64,000 nt of DNA from Sphingorhabdus rigui (lineage in GTDB: Bacteria; Pseudomonadota; Alphaproteobacteria; Sphingomonadales; Sphingomonadaceae): NCBI RefSeq assembly GCF_014196595.1, contig NZ_JACIEA010000002.1, positions 74,291-138,290 of the forward strand, in the 5' to 3' direction. Made by a program: the position numbers and the translations under genes. Shown here one piece after another: positions 63,389-64,000 of the stretch. Within the stretch, counting starts at the first letter, position 1, and each line of letters opens with the position of its first letter. The notes under the pieces are model-generated. The model was not told where the DNA came from and did no database searches. It saw only the letters and a program-made list of their open reading frames with translations.

Positions 63389-64000
63389 AGCGGCTTCCAT
63401 TCTTCTTGAGCGGGTAATGGGGCAAAGATCGCATCGATGAGTGCGTCCGTAACGCCTTCAGCTGTCGCGGGATCCCATTTAGGGGCATTGTCTTTGTCGA
63501 CGATCACGGCCCGCACGCCTTCAGCGAAGTCAGGGCGCACAATCACGCGGCTGGCGATACGATATTCCATGGCCATGTTATCGGCAAAGTCAGTGAGCTT
63601 CAGGCTCTCCGACAATTGGCGTAATGCAACTTTACAGGTTTGTGGGCTTTTGGTCCGCAAAGTCGCGAGCTCTTTCATGGCCCATTCGCTTTCATCGCCT
63701 TCCAAGCTCGCGAGAATATCCTCTAGCCTATCAGACGCAAAATGGCGGTTGATCTGGACTATTGTCTCGATGATTTTGGAATCGGGCGGCGTTACCGACA
63801 AGGTTCCCAATATGCCGTCAATCCGTTCGACATCCTCGGTCGCGATCCGCGACTTCGCTTCGGCAAGAGCATTGCTCGTCAAATAATGTGTGGCCAGTCC
63901 AAGCGAGAGACAACCGGCCCCTGCGATACGCGATCCAGTTAACGCCAGAAACTGGCCAACACGTCCCTCAAGCCGCGAAAGATACCATCCGCCCCCGACA
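63385..64000 (-). CDS. 3-hydroxyisobutyryl-CoA hydrolase, 5'-truncated by window edge
   Basis: At least 205 residues; the frame stays open to the window end, and the start is outside. Upstream of the last internal TTG it reads [20 protein letters not shown] and then [14 protein letters not shown], the family signature. The C-terminal RADFAEG-like segment ([17 protein letters not shown]) also fits. Hydrolyses 3-hydroxyisobutyryl-CoA in valine breakdown. Coupled to the hydratase gene by ATGA. Confidence 0.9.
   Translation of the reverse strand, partial: VGGGWYLSRLEGRVGQFLALTGSRIAGAGCLSLGLATHYLTSNALAEAKSRIATEDVERIDGILGTLSVTPPDSKIIETIVQINRHFASDRLEDILASLEGDESEWAMKELATLRTKSPQTCKVALRQLSESLKLTDFADNMAMEYRIASRVIVRPDFAEGVRAVIVDKDNAPKWDPATAEGVTDALIDAIFAPLPAQEEWKPL

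Noticed and set aside
1-64000. tRNA, rRNA, CRISPR, prophage
   Set aside because: Intergenic gaps are short and none shows a tRNA cloverleaf, a repeat-spacer pattern or phage structural genes.

Overview
The window is bacterial chromosome with moderately high GC and very dense coding. It points to an alphaproteobacterium of the order Sphingomonadales (Sphingopyxis/Sphingorhabdus-like). The reasons are the alphaproteobacterial families (DUF1489, PAS_5/DUF1457, Tim44-like, DUF721), an SOS site of the alphaproteobacterial direct-repeat type, and the gene neighbourhoods (secB/Tim44/mltA/Smr; rpmH-rnpA-yidD-yidC-engB; mutM/rpsT/dnaA/ubiE/ubiB/coaBC/dut). The assignment is inferred from proteins and gene order, not from a marker gene. 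I see no rRNA, tRNA, CRISPR array, intact insertion sequence or prophage.

Layout. 1-2.4 kb: end of a sulfate-assimilation operon (sulfite reductase, DUF934, APS-type reductase). 3-7.2 kb: rpmH-rnpA-yidD-yidC-engB and a GST. 7.2-12.1 kb: minus-strand run of a cupin, aroC, fabI, a BrkB-like protein, a CbpA-like co-chaperone and an ABA4-like membrane protein. 12.1-21.3 kb: pdxH, a cation efflux protein, PhzF, an EF-hand protein, cyclophilin, mgtE, DUF1489, a FrnE-like protein, nudC, a serine hydrolase and mutY. 21.3-27.6 kb: DUF721 (DciA-like), two DsbA-like proteins, smc and a hydrolase.

27.6-33.0 kb is a DNA-repair island. An ATP-dependent DNA ligase and its metallo-beta-lactamase exonuclease face a radical-SAM repair protein and a DUF4130-UdgX fusion. 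A perfect alphaproteobacterial LexA box lies three bases before the radical-SAM start codon. 33.0-38.2 kb holds a cytoplasmic GH36 alpha-galactosidase divergent from a sodium/solute symporter translationally coupled to glycerol kinase. This suggests uptake and splitting of a galactosyl-glycerol such as floridoside.

38.3-50.9 kb: a PAS_5 protein, dapE, the Smr-mltA-Tim44 / secB pair, murJ, trpS, two envelope proteins, dnaA and rpsT. The 430-bp dnaA-rpsT gap has an AT-rich stretch and two near-consensus DnaA boxes. 50.9-64 kb: mutM; a 171-bp MITE-like element with 32-bp inverted ends; ubiE, ubiB; an AT-richer glycosyltransferase-GtrA gene and membrane protein; coaBC-dut-ThiF; a sirtuin; dapB-nth; an AT-rich orphan glycosyltransferase-like gene; and two crotonase-family genes, the last running off the window.

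Start codons were re-chosen where operon overlaps (ATGA, GTGA) or ribosome-binding sites indicated a shorter protein. Identifications rest on motif recognition only; no database search was run.
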